From contig WLKR01000050.1 of assembly GCA_009701115.1 (NCBI GenBank), positions 1 to 7,564 of the forward strand: a stretch of 7,564 bases of DNA, given 5' to 3'. This DNA comes from Actinomycetota bacterium. GTDB lineage: Bacteria > Actinomycetota > Acidimicrobiia > Acidimicrobiales > RAAP-2. Under the pieces are notes generated by a model that ran no database searches, was not told where the DNA came from, and saw nothing but the letters and a program-made list of their open reading frames with translations. Made by a program: the position numbers and the translations under genes. Of this stretch, positions 5,096-7,564 are shown in pieces; the stretch's first letter is position 1, and every line of letters begins with the position of its first letter.

Positions 5096-6150
5096 CAGGC
5101 ATGAAGGTTCCAGTTCTGCTCGCCGATCGCTCGTACATGGTCGTAGTCGGACATGGCGTTCGTAACCAACTGGCCGAGGCCATCGCCTCGAAAGCCCCTC
5201 GAGCCGCTCGAGCAGTTCTGGTTATCTCCGAGTCGCTGCTCCACCAACCCTGGGCCAGTTTTGAAACTGGACTTCCCACTACGACGATCACTGTTCCCGA
5301 CGGTGAAGCGGCCAAGTCGGCATCGCAGGTGGAACACCTCTGTACGGAGTTTTCTAAGCTCGAACTCTCGCGTCACGACGTTGTTGTTGGCGTCGGTGGT
5401 GGAGCAGTAACTGACTTGGCAGGATTCGCTGCGGCGGTCTACCTCCGAGGTATTGCCGTCGTCCACGTCGCTACATCGCTCGTCGCCCAAGTTGACGCCG
5501 CTATTGGTGGTAAGACAGCCGTCAATTTGGTCACGGGCAAAAACTTGATGGGCGCGTTCCATCAACCCCTCGCAGTCCTCTGTGATCTCGACTTCCTTGA
5601 AACCCTTCCGCCTCGCGAGATTTTGAACGGTCGTGGCGAAATTGTGAAGTGCTGCCTGCTTGACGGCTTGACGCCGCCGATGATGTCGGCCCTCTCGCTC
5701 GAAGATCAAGTGCTCTTGGCCGTCGAGTTGAAGGCCCGGATCGTTTCCGCCGACGAACGCGAAGGCGGTTTGCGGGCCCTCTTGAACTACGGCCACACAC
5801 TCGCCCACGCGATTGAGGCCCTGGAACTCGGCGGACAGGAACTTGATATCCGTCACGGCGAGGCCGTCGCTATTGGTGTGGCCTTTGCGGTGCGTCTCGC
5901 CCGCCATCTCGGTCGCGTTGGTGATGATGCGGTGGCCAGCCACGACGAAGCACTCAGCGTCTTTGGGTTGCATGCTGAGTTGCCCCAGGGTCTGTCCATC
6001 GCTGCGCTCATCAACGCCATGGCGAAAGACAAGAAAGCCCATCACGATCTGACCTTTGTCCTGCCGGGGCCAAATGGGTTTGAAACCGTCTCGGGTATTA
6101 GTCGAAGTGATGTTGAGATTGTTCTCGAAGCATTTGGAGGAGTCAAATGA
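5092..6150 (+). CDS. aroB: 3-dehydroquinate synthase
   Basis: This enzyme cyclises DAHP to 3-dehydroquinate using NAD+ and a divalent metal, step 2 of the shikimate pathway. From the ATG at 5092 it has 352 residues, typical for bacterial AroB. Motifs: PDGEAAKS (69-76); the NAD-binding GVGGGAVTDLAGFAAAVYLRG (split across 100-120); AQVDAAIGGKTAVN with Lys141; GKNLMGAFHQP; GEIVKC with metal ligand Glu183; LLNYGHTLAHAIE with His235; RHGEAVAIG with His255; and AKDKKAHHDLTFVLP near the C-terminus. HVATSL replaces the more usual HVPTTL, a small variation. I chose 5092 because it forms an ATGA overlap with the aroK stop. ATG 5101 and TTG 5080 are in-frame alternatives. The 3' end carries the strong ribosome site of aroQ and overlaps its ATG. 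Confidence 0.97.
   Translation: MTGMKVPVLLADRSYMVVVGHGVRNQLAEAIASKAPRAARAVLVISESLLHQPWASFETGLPTTTITVPDGEAAKSASQVEHLCTEFSKLELSRHDVVVGVGGGAVTDLAGFAAAVYLRGIAVVHVATSLVAQVDAAIGGKTAVNLVTGKNLMGAFHQPLAVLCDLDFLETLPPREILNGRGEIVKCCLLDGLTPPMMSALSLEDQVLLAVELKARIVSADEREGGLRALLNYGHTLAHAIEALELGGQELDIRHGEAVAIGVAFAVRLARHLGRVGDDAVASHDEALSVFGLHAELPQGLSIAALINAMAKDKKAHHDLTFVLPGPNGFETVSGISRSDVEIVLEAFGGVK
6136..6142 (+). promoter_or_regulatory. Strong Shine-Dalgarno of aroQ inside aroB
   Basis: GGAGGAG sits in the last aroB codons. The core GGAGG (6136-6140) ends six bases before the aroQ ATG at 6147. It is the best ribosome site in the window, so aroQ may be translated more strongly than its operon neighbours. Confidence 0.75.
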
Positions 6151-6587
6151 GTGGTGTAATCCTGTTTCTATCGGGTCCGAATCTAAATCTTCTGGGGGAG
6201 CGCAGTCCCGAGGTGTACGGCACGGAGACCCTCGCAGACCACGAACGTCGATTCACTGCGGTCGTGGCACCCGCCGGCTATTCGGTGCGCTCTTTGCAGT
6301 CAAACTCTGAGGCAACGCTGATTGAGGCGATTCACGAGGCACGGGCGAGTACGGTCGCAATTGTCTTCAACCCCGGTGCCCTGACCCACAGCTCGTGGGC
6401 ACTGCGCGATGCGCTGGAGACGTTCAACGGGCCCAAGATTGAAGTTCATCTCTCCAATCCAGCCGCCCGTGAGCCATTTCGGCACTTGTCAACAGTGGCC
6501 GGAGCCGTGAGTGGCTCCATTGCCGGCTTTGGCGCCCTCGGGTATGAATTGGCGGCTCACGCCGTCCTCGCACGCCTGAAGGCATAG
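6147..6587 (+). CDS. aroQ: Type II 3-dehydroquinate dehydratase
   Basis: This enzyme dehydrates 3-dehydroquinate to 3-dehydroshikimate, step 3 of the pathway, by the type II (enolate) mechanism. Family members are usually dodecamers. The 146 residues match the family length. Motifs: GPNLNLLGERSPEVYG with Asn12, the lid residue Arg19 and catalytic Tyr24; LQSNSEATLIEAIHEA (50-65); FNPGALTHSSWALRDAL with Asn75 and His81; HLSN starting at catalytic His101; and REPFRHLS with Arg108 and Arg112. Leu79 replaces the common Tyr in NPGAYTH. The ATG overlaps the aroB TGA (ATGA) behind a strong Shine-Dalgarno. In mycobacterial genomes this gene is called aroD, and pepQ lies between it and efp. Here efp follows after only 57 bases. 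Confidence 0.97.
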   Translation: MSGVILFLSGPNLNLLGERSPEVYGTETLADHERRFTAVVAPAGYSVRSLQSNSEATLIEAIHEARASTVAIVFNPGALTHSSWALRDALETFNGPKIEVHLSNPAAREPFRHLSTVAGAVSGSIAGFGALGYELAAHAVLARLKA

Positions 6588-6606
6588 GAATTCACGCCGC
6601 AGGGCG

Positions 6607-6612
6607 TACACT
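6607..6612 (+). promoter_or_regulatory. Possible -10 box for efp
   Basis: TACACT lies in the 57-base gap between aroQ and efp, the only real gap in the operon. It would start transcription near 6619 and give a leader of about 25 bases that includes the efp ribosome site. I see no matching -35. An internal promoter for efp-nusB is plausible but weakly supported. Confidence 0.3.
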
Positions 6613-6635
6613 AACCACGCACGAAATGAAGAGTT

Positions 6636-6639
6636 AGGT
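6636..6639 (+). promoter_or_regulatory. Ribosome binding site of efp
   Basis: AGGT matches part of the GGAGGT consensus. Its AGG ends six bases before the ATG at 6645 but only three before the GTG at 6642. This favours the ATG as start. Confidence 0.5.
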
Positions 6640-6644
6640 CAGTG

Positions 6645-7208
6645 ATGCCCGCAATTTCCAGTAACGACATTAAGAACGGCGTAACGCTGAACGTTGAAGA
6701 TGGTCTGTTCACCATTATCGAGTTTCAGCACGTCAAGCCCGGCAAGGGAGGCGCCTTCGTGCGCACCAAGCTGCGCAACCTCCGTACCGGTCAAGTGATC
6801 GAGCGCACATACCGTGCCGATGAGCGTCTAGAGCAGGCGATCATCGATAAGCGGGATATGCAGTTCTTGTACCGAGACGGTGAGGATTATGTCTTCATGG
6901 ACCAGACCAACTACGACCAGATCCCAGTACAAGAAAAATCCCTTGGAACGGCAATCAACTTTCTTAAGGAGTCCGGCAAGGCTCTAGTCATCTTGCACAA
7001 TGAAGAGGTCATCGGCGTGGAAATGCCCGCGTCGGTCGAGCTCATCATTGCCGAGACCGAGCCTGGCGTACAGGGCGACCGCGTTTCTGGTGCCCGCAAG
7101 CCCGCCACGTTGGAAACAGGTTTCATCGTGCAGGTGCCTCTCTTTGTGGGACCCGGTGAAAACATCAAGGTAGATACGCGCACCGGCGACTACATCACAC
7201 GGGCCTAA
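6645..7208 (+). CDS. efp: Translation elongation factor P
   Basis: EF-P binds between the P and E sites of the ribosome and promotes peptide bond formation at polyproline stretches. The 187 residues are standard and cover the three beta-barrel domains. The KOW-like N-terminal domain has the tip loop HVKPGKGGAFVR with Lys34 at the functional position, which is modified by EpmA/EpmB in E. coli. This is followed by RTKLRNLRTGQVIERTYRADERLE. The middle domain includes MQFLYRDGEDYVFMD. The last domain ends in the family signature region (GARKPATLETGFIVQVPLFV, then KVDTRTGDYITRA). I prefer the ATG at 6645 because MPAISSNDIKNG fits family N-termini and the AGGT spacing; the GTG at 6642 would add one residue. 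No modification enzyme is seen in the window. nusB follows after three bases. Confidence 0.98.
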   Translation: MPAISSNDIKNGVTLNVEDGLFTIIEFQHVKPGKGGAFVRTKLRNLRTGQVIERTYRADERLEQAIIDKRDMQFLYRDGEDYVFMDQTNYDQIPVQEKSLGTAINFLKESGKALVILHNEEVIGVEMPASVELIIAETEPGVQGDRVSGARKPATLETGFIVQVPLFVGPGENIKVDTRTGDYITRA

Positions 7209-7211
7209 CCG

Positions 7212-7564
7212 GTGAGCGAACTGGGCGAACAGCGCCATCGTGCGCGCGAGCGAGCCCTCGAAGTGGCCTACGAAGCCTCAATCAAAGATCGCACGGCGGA
7301 GTCCGTGCTCACGGAACTGCCCCTTCAGCCTGACGCTTACGCCGTCGCACTGCTCGAGGCGTTTGAGGATCACAGGGTGTGGGCCCAAGAGATCATCAGC
7401 GCTCACGCACTCGATTGGCAGTTCGACCGGATGCCCCTTGTCGATCGGCTCATCATGATGCTGGCACTTTGTGAAATTCGTATGCCGGACTGCCCACCAA
7501 CTGCGGTGGTTATTGATGAGGCCGTGGAACTCGCCAAGGCCTACTCCACTGATGGAAGTCCCAG
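7212..7564 (+). CDS. nusB: Transcription antitermination factor NusB, 3'-truncated by the window edge
   Basis: NusB is a small helical RNA-binding protein that, with NusE (ribosomal protein S10), binds boxA in rRNA leaders and supports antitermination. The frame opens at the GTG, three bases after the efp stop, and stays open to the window end, giving 117 residues of an expected 135-150. Diagnostic segments are QRHRARERALEVAYEA at the start, then a central WQFDRMPLVDRLIMMLALCEI, then PPTAVVIDEAVELAKAYSTDGSP, which in full-length homologues leads into a F(V/I)NGVL ending just outside the window. No clear Shine-Dalgarno is present, so translation is probably coupled to efp. The efp-nusB pairing is classic for actinobacteria and Firmicutes. 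Confidence 0.95.
   Translation, partial: MSELGEQRHRARERALEVAYEASIKDRTAESVLTELPLQPDAYAVALLEAFEDHRVWAQEIISAHALDWQFDRMPLVDRLIMMLALCEIRMPDCPPTAVVIDEAVELAKAYSTDGSP

Noticed and set aside
4981..6045. Long minus-strand open frame (354 codons) opposite aroB
   Set aside because: It lies fully antisense to a clear aroB with all active-site motifs. Its translation shows no family features, and such antisense frames are common in GC-rich coding DNA.
6588..6644. Remnant of a decayed pepQ
   Set aside because: Only 57 bases are present and no peptidase motif can be read in any frame.

Overview
This window looks like an ordinary chromosomal segment of a moderately GC-rich actinobacterium. I favour an Acidimicrobiia-like lineage, but that assignment is inference. 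Three things point this way: the gene order aroC-aroK-aroB-aroQ-efp-nusB, which follows the order known from Mycobacterium and relatives; the frequent GTG starts; and a cysteine-rich protein of a type I associate with actinobacteria. I see no mobile elements, CRISPR array, tRNA or rRNA, and base and codon use look uniform throughout.

Layout. Bases 1-1387 (plus strand) hold the 3' three quarters of tyrS, overlapped at its stop by a small predicted lipoprotein gene. Bases 1389-2664 hold three uncharacterised genes: a 74-residue protein on the minus strand, a 71-residue putative zinc-knuckle protein on the plus strand, and a 241-residue cysteine-rich protein on the minus strand. The last is divergent from nfuA (2720-3367), an Fe-S cluster carrier. 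A weak terminator and a promoter-like box then lead into a tightly packed plus-strand operon: aroC, aroK, aroB, aroQ, efp and a 3'-truncated nusB. Coding density is very high. The longest gene-free stretch is about 113 bases (1614-1726) and there is no gap above 300 bases.

Function. AroB, AroQ and AroK carry out steps 2, 3 and 5 of the shikimate pathway and AroC carries out step 7, the last before chorismate. EF-P relieves ribosome stalling at polyproline, and NusB is a transcription antitermination factor for rRNA. TyrRS uses tyrosine, a downstream product of chorismate. NfuA delivers Fe-S clusters, and the divergent cysteine-rich protein may share that metal context.

The most interesting sequence-level observation concerns promoters. 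Four separate gene starts (1613 minus, 2664 minus, 2720 plus, 3408 plus) each have a TANNNT -10-like hexamer ending 6-7 bases before the start codon and no convincing Shine-Dalgarno. This is the arrangement expected for leaderless mRNAs. The most interesting proteins are the 241-residue cysteine-rich protein and the 71-residue C2HC protein. I found no clear new multi-gene system.
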